DNA of 64,000 bases, taken from positions 1-64,000 of the forward strand of contig JAAFIM010000010.1 in assembly GCA_013297745.1 (NCBI GenBank), written 5' to 3'. Positions within the stretch are counted from its first letter, which is position 1. Every line of letters starts with the position of its first letter. The notes beneath the pieces are model-generated. The model had not been told where the DNA came from, searched no databases, and worked only from the letters and a program-made list of their open reading frames with translations. This DNA comes from Chitinophagales bacterium (GTDB lineage: Bacteria > Bacteroidota > Bacteroidia > Chitinophagales > Saprospiraceae). The position numbers and the translations under genes are program-made. Positions 51,963 through 60,592 of the stretch are shown piece after piece.

Positions 51963-54323
51963 ATGCGTCAATATATTTTATTATTGTATCTATTCACGCT
52001 TTTTATTAGCCATAGTTTTGCTACAAACCGCCAAATTGATTCTTTACAAAATCTTATCAATCAATTAGATACAAACGATAAAACCACCTTAAAACTACAA
52101 ATTGAACTCCGCGAGAGTTTGATACAAGCCAAGATAAGTAACGGGTTAATTGAAAATATGGATAGTGATTTGGCTAGCTTGGGGCGATGTCATTTAGCGA
52201 TGAAAGATAATTTATCTTATCTCAACACTGTATTTTTAACTAAGGCGCTTTGGCAAAGTAAATTTACCCAAGAAATGGGTAATGCGCTGATAAATTATCA
52301 AAAGTATTTTGCCGAAATGCAAAAAATAAATAAAACCGACAGCATCAATCCTTATGTTTATATAGATTTGGGCAATTTATACTTGAGGTTGGAGATTAAA
52401 GAATCTGCTTGGCGGTATTACGAGTTGGCAGAACAGGTTTTTAAACAAAAAAATAATCAAGAGGCGTTGGCTACTGTTTATAACAATCTGGTGCAGGTGG
52501 CAATAGCCCAAAAACGCTGGGATACCGTAGCCGTTTATACCCAAAAAGCTATAGAAATGAGCCAGCAAATAAAAGACACTGTGCTTTTGATTGCTGCTTA
52601 TGTTACGGGCGCAACCGCTTACCATATCAAGCGAGACTACGAACAAGCGATTCAACTTGGCTTGTTAGCTCTCGAGTTGGTGAAAACTGAAGGCATAGAA
52701 CAACAAAAAAGTTTTAAGCATTATGTGCGAATGCCTTATTCCATCTGTTTGCACCTGATTAAATGCTATTACGAACTTGATAGCTTGGATAAATGTCGTA
52801 TCTATTTGGATATGTCCAACTATTTTGTTAATAAATATGACCTACCAGCAGCCATTTCACTTGCTTATTGGGAGGTCAAAATTTTGATGAAAGAGCAAAA
52901 ATGGAGAGCGGCTGCCGATTCTGCCCATTTTTATCTCAAGCAAAACTACTATACTGATACGTTAAGACTACGCTTGCTAATGTACGAAAATTTGTACGAA
53001 ATTTATCAACAGCTCAACCAAAAGGATAAAGTAAACGAGTTTGGGTATAAACTGTATAAGCTAAAATTTGAAAATCAAACCAATTTATACGATGAGAAGT
53101 TATTGATGACCAATAATTTGGTTTTGCAGCTACAAAACGAACAAACGATTAATCTCCAGCAAACCACTATCGCCACCCAACAACTCAATGCGCAAAAAGA
53201 TGCACAAGTGCGTTTTTATCTTTGGCTGGCTTTGGGCTTGGCTGCTTTGGTGCTGTTGGTGATAGTGTATTCTGCCTTTCGCTTGAACCAGCAGCACGAG
53301 TTGATAAAAAAATATTCTACCGAGTTGGAAAATTCTAATCGGGATAAAGAATTGTTGCTGTCGGTGATTGGCCACGATGTAAGAAGCCCTTTTCAATCCA
53401 TTTTTAACAATATAGACCAAGTTTATACTTATTTTGACGTAGCCAAACAAAGTCCCGTTTTACAAAAATTGGCGCAAGCCAAAAAATCCGCAGAGCAGGT
53501 TTTTGTGCTATTGGACAACCTTTTGCAATGGGTAGTGTTGCAAAAACAGCAAATTAACCCCCAAGAAGAGCAGGTAAATTTGAATGGTTTGTTGCAGGAA
53601 CTTCATCAATTATTTACGAATATGAATTTATTAGAGCATTTGCGCTTGGATATAACCGAACAATTGCCCATTGTATCTGTTGATAAGGCTTTGGTAACTA
53701 TTATTTTTAGAAATTTATTATTGAATGCGATAAAATACAGCAATATAAATTCTGTGGTGAAAATAAATTATAAAATCGCTAACAATCAATGTTTCATAGA
53801 GATAGAAAACGAAATAAAAGAAGTTTCCGAAGCGTTGATACACCGCATACAGGCTTACAAAGAAAAGCAGGGGCAAGTGTTTAAAGGGGGCGGCTTGGGC
53901 TTGAGATTGGTGGATGAAATTGCCAATAAAATTGGGCTAAAAATTATAATTAGCAACCATAAAGAAAATGCTATCCTTACTCAAGTTATTTTCCCTTTAT
54001 CAAATTGCCTGAATTATAATGTAGATAATAATGCGTTGGTAGCTGTTGTCCCTCAAGTGGATAAGGGCGATGCTTATGCGTTAAAATTTCGTCAACAGGA
54101 TAAAATAAATTGGCAAAATTTTGTAGTACAAATCAGCGCTTGTGAAGTGTACGAAGCTAGCCGTATTAAAATAATTTTGCAACAACAACAATCATTGCTA
54201 TTAGATAGCAGTTTACAAAAATGGCAAACCGAACTCAATCGGGCTGTGCGGGATTTGGATGAAGAGGCGTATGTTAATTTAATTAAAATTTTAGTCAAAT
54301 CATTTTATGAGCAAGTTCTTTGA
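51963..54323 (+). CDS. TPR-containing sensor histidine kinase
   Basis: The start is ATG 51963 (MRQYILLLYLFTLFISHSFA signal). The 786-residue protein has a periplasmic TPR region (about 30-390; pairs such as YIDLGNLYLRLEIKESAWRYY and ATVYNNLVQVAIAQKRWDTV), a membrane helix (about 416-440) and a kinase core. The phospho-acceptor is His471 in VIGHDVRSPF, the N-box is FRNLLLNAIKYS and the G-box is KGGGLGLRLVDEI. After the ATPase domain there is an uncommon 110-residue helical tail. Its stop codon overlaps the response-regulator gene by 17 bp, so they form a two-component pair. Confidence 0.9.
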   Translation: MRQYILLLYLFTLFISHSFATNRQIDSLQNLINQLDTNDKTTLKLQIELRESLIQAKISNGLIENMDSDLASLGRCHLAMKDNLSYLNTVFLTKALWQSKFTQEMGNALINYQKYFAEMQKINKTDSINPYVYIDLGNLYLRLEIKESAWRYYELAEQVFKQKNNQEALATVYNNLVQVAIAQKRWDTVAVYTQKAIEMSQQIKDTVLLIAAYVTGATAYHIKRDYEQAIQLGLLALELVKTEGIEQQKSFKHYVRMPYSICLHLIKCYYELDSLDKCRIYLDMSNYFVNKYDLPAAISLAYWEVKILMKEQKWRAAADSAHFYLKQNYYTDTLRLRLLMYENLYEIYQQLNQKDKVNEFGYKLYKLKFENQTNLYDEKLLMTNNLVLQLQNEQTINLQQTTIATQQLNAQKDAQVRFYLWLALGLAALVLLVIVYSAFRLNQQHELIKKYSTELENSNRDKELLLSVIGHDVRSPFQSIFNNIDQVYTYFDVAKQSPVLQKLAQAKKSAEQVFVLLDNLLQWVVLQKQQINPQEEQVNLNGLLQELHQLFTNMNLLEHLRLDITEQLPIVSVDKALVTIIFRNLLLNAIKYSNINSVVKINYKIANNQCFIEIENEIKEVSEALIHRIQAYKEKQGQVFKGGGLGLRLVDEIANKIGLKIIISNHKENAILTQVIFPLSNCLNYNVDNNALVAVVPQVDKGDAYALKFRQQDKINWQNFVVQISACEVYEASRIKIILQQQQSLLLDSSLQKWQTELNRAVRDLDEEAYVNLIKILVKSFYEQVL

Positions 54324-55164
54324 GCAAAAAACTATTTTGGTGGTTGATGACGATTCTTCCAACAGGGATTTGGTGGTGGAGGTGTTTGCCCAAACGAGTA
54401 TTAGTACCAATATATTGACCGCTGCCAATGGGGAAAAAGCCCTGCAGATTTTGGAAAAAAAAAGCATAGATTTGCTAATTTTAGATTGGGAAATGCCCGT
54501 TTTGGATGGGATTTCTACCCTGCGTATTTTGAAACAAAATGCTGATTATCAACATATTCCTGTGTTAATTTATACGGGAGTGATGACGGAAACCGAGCAT
54601 TTGGTAGAGGCGATGCAATTGGGCGCAACCGATTTTTTGCGAAAACCAACCCACCGATTGGAGATATTGGCGCGGGTACAATCTATATTGAGACAACAGG
54701 CTGATTTTAAGGAAAAAATTCGCTTGGAGCAAGAAAATAACCAACTTTTGCAACAAGAAATAAGCAGCTATTTGGCTATTTTGGCGCATAAAAATCAAGT
54801 ATTGGCTACTATCAACGAAAAAGCAAGTTTTCCCAACAATAGCGCGACTTTGGTACTCAAAGAAATAGCCGAAAGTAGCAGCCAAGATTTGGAAAAAGAG
54901 GAGTATTGGAACGTTTTTTTGCAAAAATTTAACCATTTGATGCCCAATTTCTTAACCTTACTCAATAGCCAAGTGAGCGGGCTGACCTCAAGTGAGATAA
55001 AATTATGTACGTTTTTGCGCTGTGGATTGGAGAATAAAAATATAGCTTCTTTACTTAATATCTCTTTGGCTGGGGTGGAAAAAAATAGGTACAGAATCCG
55101 CAAAAAAATGAATTTACAGACGGCTGATAGTTTGGAAAAATATCTGTTTAGCATCAGCAAATAA
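54307..55164 (+). CDS. Response regulator with receiver and LuxR-like HTH domains
   Basis: The 285-residue product has a receiver domain (VVDDDSSNRD, phospho-acceptor Asp60 in LILDWEMP, Thr/Ser in YTGV, Lys in FLRKP). A coiled linker (about 130-175) leads to a C-terminal DNA-binding domain. Its motif GLTSSEIKLCTFLRCGLENKNIASLLNIS-then-VEKNRYRIRKKM is the LuxR/GerE-type helix-turn-helix. The coupled upstream kinase should phosphorylate it. Targets are unknown; no gene nearby is an obvious one. Confidence 0.9.
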   Translation: MSKFFEQKTILVVDDDSSNRDLVVEVFAQTSISTNILTAANGEKALQILEKKSIDLLILDWEMPVLDGISTLRILKQNADYQHIPVLIYTGVMTETEHLVEAMQLGATDFLRKPTHRLEILARVQSILRQQADFKEKIRLEQENNQLLQQEISSYLAILAHKNQVLATINEKASFPNNSATLVLKEIAESSSQDLEKEEYWNVFLQKFNHLMPNFLTLLNSQVSGLTSSEIKLCTFLRCGLENKNIASLLNISLAGVEKNRYRIRKKMNLQTADSLEKYLFSISK

Positions 55165-55204
55165 AAAAAGTAGAAACGTCATTTTCGCGTTTCTACTTTT
55201 TTTA
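55164..55204. terminator. Bidirectional terminator
   Basis: The long stem AAAAGTAGAAACG/CGTTTCTACTTTT with a 9-base loop lies between the convergent response-regulator and TPR genes. Confidence 0.8.
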
Positions 55205-55236
55205 TTTATACAATTTGTTGTAAATCAATGAATTAA

Positions 55237-57063
55237 CTACGGGATATTATCCCCACGCAAGCGGCGGTATCGGCGGCGAGATTCTACCACAAAAGTAGAG
55301 CCAGAAAAATCAATGATGATTTTATCGTACAATTCCATCGCTTTTTGTGGGTTGGCGAGTTGGTTTTCGTACAATTCGGCCATTTTGAATAAAGCATTAT
55401 CTACCAAAATTCCTTCTTTGTAATTATCCACTATTTGCTGCAAAAAGTTGGCTGATTCGGTATATTGGCGGCGGTTATAGGCAATTTTGGATTTGGTCAA
55501 TAAAATATCGTCTTCCAAATTATGCCCTTTGAATTTGCTCAACAAAGTATCCATTTTGATTAGGGCTTCATCAGTGCGGTTTTGAAAATATAACAAATCT
55601 GCTTCTGCGTACAAAAACATAGCCGCGTTGGTGGTGTCCAAGTTCAAATGTTCCATTATGAAAACGGATACATCTATAGCATCGTTGGAAATGAGTTCGG
55701 AAGTAGAGCCTTTGAGTATATTGAGTTGGGCTTGTGCCCATTCAAAATCGCCTTTATAATAAGCTAATTTTGCATTTTTATACCTAGCCAATTCGCCCAA
55801 AGGTTCATCTTTTTGGTCTTTATCCACCTGTGAGTACAACAAAGTAGCTTCCCAATTTTCGCCTTTCATCAGATAATAATCACCCAGTTCCAACTTAGCA
55901 TTGGCTTGTTCTGCGCGAGGGAGTTGGGGGATATTGACCACTTCTTCCAATATCTTTATGGCTTTATCTATATTTTGTAGATAACGCGCTTCAAAATCTG
56001 CTAATTCTTGCATAATAGCTGAAGTACCACGTCCGCGCCCCATTTCGTCCAAAAAATTCTCGTATTCTTTTTCCAAAGCCAATAAAGTAGCACGTTCTTG
56101 ATTATTGCTTAGGAATAATTTTGTTTTTTTGACCGCCAACAAATTTTGTTTGGCTTCTTGATAAAAGATAGATTCGCGCCCTTTTTCGTTGCAAATGTAT
56201 TCATAAGCAGATATAGCGGTTTCATAATCTTTGTCATCTGTAGCTGTTTGAGCCAATTTCAACACTCGCTCTCCAGACTCTCCCAACCGTTTGTCTAGTG
56301 CTTTGGACTGTCGCAGCGCGCTGCCATAATCACCTTCTTGCATAAATACCCAAATGAGCATTTCGGGGTAATTGATATTATCTGGTTTTTTTTGAATACG
56401 AGCAATTAATTGTTTTTTCAACTCTTCATAGCCGCCTCTATTGGCTGTTTCGCGCTGAAAAAAAGCTTCTATATTGGTCAATCTACTGGGCATATAATCC
56501 AAAGCATTGAGATAACTTTCTACCGTTTTGGGCAAATCTCCTTTTTGAAAATGAGCTGCACCCAATTCATAAGCAAAAATATCTTTCTGTTTGAGTAGTT
56601 TTTCCCCTTTTTCATACACTTGTATAGCCCAATCATAGCGCTTTTTATTCATAAAAGCAGTAGCCAATTTATTGATAATTTTATCATTTTCTGGCAATTG
56701 TTTTAAGGCTTTTTCGTATTGTTCTTTAGCTTTATCGGCTTGGTTTTGACGTTCATAAAAACTACCAAAATCTACCAGACGTTCTAATTTTTCTGGATTG
56801 TTTTTAATTGATTTTTTGAGCATATCTACAATAGTTTCTGGATTGTTGATTTCCAAAAGAACGTTGAGATAACAGTCATAATAATAATCATTACTGCGAT
56901 TTTCTTCGTGGATTTGTTTGTAGATAACAGCAGCTTTTTCAAATTCACCATTTTGGACATAGACTCTTGCCAAACGAGAATCTGGATTTTGTGCTTGTGC
57001 AACCAAAGTCAAAAATAAGGCGGCTATCCATAAGATAGCGCGGCCAATGGAGTATATTTTCAT
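55237..57063 (-). CDS. Secreted tetratricopeptide-repeat protein
   Basis: The 608-residue product has a signal peptide (MKIYSIGRAILWIAALFLTLVAQAQ) and TPR motifs throughout (NGEFEKAAVIYKQI, NQADKAKEQYEKALKQLPEN, KRYDWAIQVYEKGEKLL, KGDLPKTVESYLNALDYMP, NPQKAMELYDKIIIDFSGS). The last blocks resemble the Bacteroidota TPR proteins linked with outer-membrane assembly and gliding complexes. No enzymatic motif is present. It is likely periplasmic and scaffolding. The gene ends 73 bp from the response regulator and is monocistronic. Confidence 0.88.
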   Translation of the reverse strand: MKIYSIGRAILWIAALFLTLVAQAQNPDSRLARVYVQNGEFEKAAVIYKQIHEENRSNDYYYDCYLNVLLEINNPETIVDMLKKSIKNNPEKLERLVDFGSFYERQNQADKAKEQYEKALKQLPENDKIINKLATAFMNKKRYDWAIQVYEKGEKLLKQKDIFAYELGAAHFQKGDLPKTVESYLNALDYMPSRLTNIEAFFQRETANRGGYEELKKQLIARIQKKPDNINYPEMLIWVFMQEGDYGSALRQSKALDKRLGESGERVLKLAQTATDDKDYETAISAYEYICNEKGRESIFYQEAKQNLLAVKKTKLFLSNNQERATLLALEKEYENFLDEMGRGRGTSAIMQELADFEARYLQNIDKAIKILEEVVNIPQLPRAEQANAKLELGDYYLMKGENWEATLLYSQVDKDQKDEPLGELARYKNAKLAYYKGDFEWAQAQLNILKGSTSELISNDAIDVSVFIMEHLNLDTTNAAMFLYAEADLLYFQNRTDEALIKMDTLLSKFKGHNLEDDILLTKSKIAYNRRQYTESANFLQQIVDNYKEGILVDNALFKMAELYENQLANPQKAMELYDKIIIDFSGSTFVVESRRRYRRLRGDNIP

Positions 57064-57189
57064 ATAGATTTTAATTCTATGTTAATTGAATAGAGCAGAA
57101 CGCCACAACACAAAAATACTAAAAAAAAGCATATCATTGACCAATGATAACAAAACTTTAACATAAAATATCTACTTGCTGTTATTTAT

Positions 57190-57400
57190 GAAGTTGTTTA
57201 GTATTAAAGTTAGCTCACGGATTTGACGGATGCGCTTACGCGGAACTTTGTTTTTACAGATATGCACAGGTTTGTTTTTCGTTTTTTTAGTTTTAAATCC
57301 GTAAAATTGGAATTGTCTTATAAAAAAATCGGTGTTAACCCGTTTTATCCGTCAAATCTGTGAGCTGTTTTTTGTATTTTTTTGAATACTAAACAACTTC
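57190..57400. repeat. MITE-like element, family 2 (shares termini with family 1)
   Basis: This 211-bp segment has the same perfect 14-bp terminal inverted repeats as the family 1 copies (GAAGTTGTTTAGTA at 57190-57203, complement at 57387-57400). Its interior is unrelated: one long inverted repeat with arms AGCTCACGGATTTGACGGAT and its near-complement at 57347-57369. Its last base is also the last base of the TAG stop codon of the gene at 57400-58323. With short AT-rich flanks it fills the 336-bp interval 57064-57399. Confidence 0.82.
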
Positions 57401-58323
57401 TATTTAAAAAATAACAATCTGCTAGTATCCAAAAAACGCAGTTGTATCGTTGGATTGCCAAAGTCTGGAATGCTCAATTTGACCGCTAATGATTTATCTA
57501 CAGACCAAGAGCCTATAAATTCTTTTTGTGAGGTGTAAGAATATATAGCTTGAATTTTGATTTCTCCTGTGGGCATAAATTCCCATACTTCACAGGGGAT
57601 TTCTATACCTTTGCGGGACAGCATCAGAAAATTTTTATTCTCAAAATGATTTAGCCATTTGCCCGAAAGCAACTGTTTGATATCTACATCGCTAAGTTTT
57701 TTTTCTAGCAAATTAATAGTATCGCGTTTTGCTACTTGCCCGCTTTGGTAATGGGATAAAAAACTAGGCATATCAAATTCAGCCAAAACAGGCAGTGCAT
57801 ATTGTTTCCAAATACCTACAGGCAAATTATTGTAGTAATAACCAGCCCGAACCACTTGTTTTTGAGTTTCTTGCCAAAGTCCTGTTTTTATGATTCTGAT
57901 AGGCTGTACTTTGAGCAGACTTTTGGGAACTTCGTTGAATAGGGAATCATATTCGTATAACGTGTCGGCCACTATTTTTTCATAATTGAGGTATAAACTG
58001 CCATAACTTAGCAGTTGGCGGCTATTGTTGTACTCGGCATACAAAAAAGAAGAGTCATCATTGCGCACATATTCTCGCGCTATAACTTGGCGATTGCTGT
58101 CTGCAAAAATACGTTTATATTTTAAGTCCGCCAATTTTTTGGGCAAATCAAATGGAAACATTTGGGTAAATAAAGCCGCACAAGGTGCATCCCTTTGCAA
58201 ACATTCGCCTATTTCGCCATCATTAAACCCTGTGTAGGTTTCTGTATAAATTTGTGGTAATTGTTGGCTGATTAGATGGCTTGCAGCCAATAAAAAAGCG
58301 CCCAAAAGCAGTATTTTTATCAT
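57400..58323 (-). CDS. Secreted protein with MORN-like segment, function unknown
   Basis: The 307-residue product has a signal peptide (MIKILLLGAFLLAASHLISQ). The mature part is rich in Tyr-containing strands. GYYYNNLPVGIWKQY and SHYQSGQVAKRD resemble the MORN-variant repeats common in Bacteroidota secreted proteins. The C-terminal third (GKWLNHFENKNFLMLSRKGIE..., YTSQKEFIGSWSVDKSLAVKL) looks like a lipocalin-like sandwich. It lies 37 bp after the SH3-domain gene on the same strand and may be co-transcribed. The stop codon touches a MITE-like element. Confidence 0.7.
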   Translation of the reverse strand: MIKILLLGAFLLAASHLISQQLPQIYTETYTGFNDGEIGECLQRDAPCAALFTQMFPFDLPKKLADLKYKRIFADSNRQVIAREYVRNDDSSFLYAEYNNSRQLLSYGSLYLNYEKIVADTLYEYDSLFNEVPKSLLKVQPIRIIKTGLWQETQKQVVRAGYYYNNLPVGIWKQYALPVLAEFDMPSFLSHYQSGQVAKRDTINLLEKKLSDVDIKQLLSGKWLNHFENKNFLMLSRKGIEIPCEVWEFMPTGEIKIQAIYSYTSQKEFIGSWSVDKSLAVKLSIPDFGNPTIQLRFLDTSRLLFFK

Positions 58324-58360
58324 AAAAGTAGATTTTTGTTAGTTGGGTATGGGCTCAAAA

Positions 58361-58936
58361 TTATCTGTTGCTTGGATTGCTTACCGTGCTGGTTGCAGGT
58401 TGGGTGCTGCTTACGGAAGGGGTGCTAACGCTCACAGTTTGGCTACTATCGCGTATTGGGTTGGGGGTACGGCGTTTTTTGCGGTAAAAACTAACCCCTG
58501 CGCCAAAAACCCAGCCTATTTCGTCCTGTTTGCTGCGTACTTTTATCCACGGTTCTGTGCGTACTTCGTCCATTGAGTAGCGGATAGTTTGCATATATTG
58601 GGTTTGTTCGCCCATATCATATACAATTTCGTCATAAGCTAAATATCTAATAAAACTACTATCCAATTGAGGGCGAGAGCGTAGTTTCAAACTGTCTATC
58701 ACGATATAAAGCGGGCGTAGATTAGAGGCTTTGACCACCAATTGGCTACTATCAGCCAAAGGAGGGTTGCTTGTTGGATTATTAACCACTTTTTTGCCGC
58801 CACAGCCGCGCATAGCGAAGAAAAATATAGCGAAAAAAAATAAAGCCACTGCTATCATTTCGATAGGGCGCAATTTAAACGCTTCTTTTATTGGGGCTTC
58901 GGGTTTGTTGTTTTTATTGTTTTTGGGTGTGGGCAT
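58361..58936 (-). CDS. Membrane-anchored SH3-like domain protein
   Basis: The 191-residue product has a polar N terminus, one membrane helix (about residues 27-45, EMIAVALFFFAIFFFAMRG), a spacer, and a bacterial SH3-like fold at about 75-155. The fold reads IDSLKLRSRPQLDSSFIRYL, EIVYDMGEQTQYM, and WIKVRSKQDEIGWVFGAGVS. The tail is Ser/Thr/Val-rich. Such domains often bind peptidoglycan or protein partners. It probably precedes the secreted protein at 57400-58323 in one operon. Confidence 0.72.
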   Translation of the reverse strand: MPTPKNNKNNKPEAPIKEAFKLRPIEMIAVALFFFAIFFFAMRGCGGKKVVNNPTSNPPLADSSQLVVKASNLRPLYIVIDSLKLRSRPQLDSSFIRYLAYDEIVYDMGEQTQYMQTIRYSMDEVRTEPWIKVRSKQDEIGWVFGAGVSFYRKKRRTPNPIRDSSQTVSVSTPSVSSTQPATSTVSNPSNR

Positions 58937-58962
58937 TTTTTTGTAAAGTTTATAATTTTTTT

Positions 58963-59224
58963 AATGCGAATAAATTTATCGTAAGTATCAAGAACAATTT
59001 ATTTGAGATTATAATTTGCGTTGCAAACTGTATCAATAGCGTGGGGTTTTATACCCCACGCACAAAATATAAAAAAAAACGATATGTTTTATTAAAATTT
59101 AATTGTCGTTTATTACCGCGTGGGGTGTAAATCGGTAGAACCGCGAAGCGAAACCCCACGCTATTGAGCACAAATGGTTTACAAATTTTAATTACTAAAC
59201 AGGTTCAATGCGAATAAATTTATC
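58963..59224. repeat. Hairpin-rich intergenic element flanked by an 18-bp direct repeat
   Basis: The direct repeat AATGCGAATAAATTTATC occurs at 58963-58980 and 59207-59224. Between them are two GCGTGGGG hairpins (59039-59061 and 59118-59161) inside the wider inverted repeat TCAATAGCGTGGGG/CCCCACGCTATTGA, as in the element at 6154-6346. The right end (minus strand GAACCTGTTTAGTAAT, 59191-59206) resembles the MITE termini and abuts the direct repeat exactly. A matching left terminus is not visible. The second hairpin has an enlarged loop (see findings). It occupies the 297-bp interval between the SH3 and hydroxylase genes. Confidence 0.65.
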
Positions 59225-59233
59225 ATAATGTCA

Positions 59234-60451
59234 TTAGGCTAATTGTTTGGGTTTCCATACTAAGGTAAAATATACAGCCGACAAAACCACCCCAGCCGCA
59301 GAAGCTATGTTCATCACGGTTAGCCAATCTATGTACCAAAAATAGTAATAAGTGTTTAAACCGACTAAAACTAACCCCAAACGCAGGTATTCGGCTATAC
59401 CTACCCATTTTTTATGCTCCAAAATCCCCCCGCAAATCATAATTGATAACACAATCCCTATGCAGAAAAACCATTGATAGAATAAACTTATCGTGTCAAA
59501 ATGGGTCATATAAGCCACCAATCCCACCAAAACCGCCAAAAATTGGAAAGTTGCGTAAAATTCTAAACTTGGGGCTACTTCTTGGTCGTAGGGAACTTTT
59601 AGCGCGTTGGTTTCTGGTTTTAATTCGGGTAGCAATGGGGTTAGGGCTTCTGGTTTTGCCCAAATCAGTTTAAATTTTTTCCAAAGCGTGGGTTGGGTTT
59701 TCATCGCTGCCCATAGTTGGGTGTAAAATTCTACATTCGCCCAAGTCGGGTTGAAACTCTTAAACTGAGTGGTAATCCCATAAGTGGGCGTTTCTTGTTC
59801 TTTGGCGAAAGTACCGAATAATCTATCCCAGATGATAAACACAGCGCCGTGGTTTTTATCCAAATACTGCGAATTGGTGGCGTGATGTACGCGGTGGTGT
59901 GAGGGCGTGTTGAAAATAAACTCTACCCAAGCCCACATTTTATCCACAGCTTTGGTATGAATCCAAAATTGGTATAAAGTTACAAAAGCAGCCACAGAAA
60001 AGAACATAATCGGCTCAAATCCCAACATTGGCAAGGGCAAAAATAGCACAAACATCAGCAGATTATGTATCCAACTTTGGCGCAAAGCTACAGATAGATT
60101 ATATTCTTCGCTTTGGTGGTGTACAATGTGCGCGCCCCAGAATAAATTAACTTCGTGGCTCCAACGATGCGCCCAATAATAGGTAAAATCAAACCCAATC
60201 AACGCCAATAATGCCGAATGCCAGCTTACTTCTTGTTGAAAAAGGGCGTAATTTTCATACACCCAAAAATATCCCCCCAATAATATAGCTTTAAATAATA
60301 AACCGACCGCTTGACTGCCTATACCTACGCATAAATTAACCACTGTATCGTGCCATTTGTACCAAATTTGCCCTTGCTTGCGCCCCAATAAATACTCACA
60401 GAGCATAAATAATAAGAAAAAAGGAATTGCTAAAAGGATAAAGTTTATCAT
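59234..60451 (-). CDS. Fatty-acid hydroxylase / sterol desaturase-family membrane enzyme
   Basis: The start is taken at Met 60451 (MINFILLAIPFFLLFMLCEY), since the upstream 11 residues look spurious. The 405-residue inner-membrane di-iron enzyme has the superfamily His boxes HRWSH, HIVHH and HRVHH, with NHGAVFIIWDRLFGTF between the last box and the C-terminal half. The C-terminal 120 residues hold four further membrane segments. Layout and length resemble alkylglycerol-monooxygenase/TMEM195-like proteins. It needs O2. The lipid substrate is unknown. A minus-strand -7 candidate, TATTTTTG, lies at 60522-60529. Confidence 0.85.
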   Translation of the reverse strand: MINFILLAIPFFLLFMLCEYLLGRKQGQIWYKWHDTVVNLCVGIGSQAVGLLFKAILLGGYFWVYENYALFQQEVSWHSALLALIGFDFTYYWAHRWSHEVNLFWGAHIVHHQSEEYNLSVALRQSWIHNLLMFVLFLPLPMLGFEPIMFFSVAAFVTLYQFWIHTKAVDKMWAWVEFIFNTPSHHRVHHATNSQYLDKNHGAVFIIWDRLFGTFAKEQETPTYGITTQFKSFNPTWANVEFYTQLWAAMKTQPTLWKKFKLIWAKPEALTPLLPELKPETNALKVPYDQEVAPSLEFYATFQFLAVLVGLVAYMTHFDTISLFYQWFFCIGIVLSIMICGGILEHKKWVGIAEYLRLGLVLVGLNTYYYFWYIDWLTVMNIASAAGVVLSAVYFTLVWKPKQLA

Positions 60452-60592
60452 TTTTGTGAAAATTGCTGGTGTTATTATAAACAATTTAGCTTTTTTTTCG
60501 CTTTATGTATCAAAGCGGCTGCAAAAATAATGTTTTTATCCCAATTTTAACCCTTTTGTGGCTAAATTATATAAAATTTACTCAGTTTTGAT

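Noticed and set aside
57190-57400. The interior inverted repeat considered as an integron attC site or an attachment site
   Set aside because: No GTTRRRY core or integrase gene is nearby, and the 14-bp ends shared with other elements explain it better as a MITE-like element.
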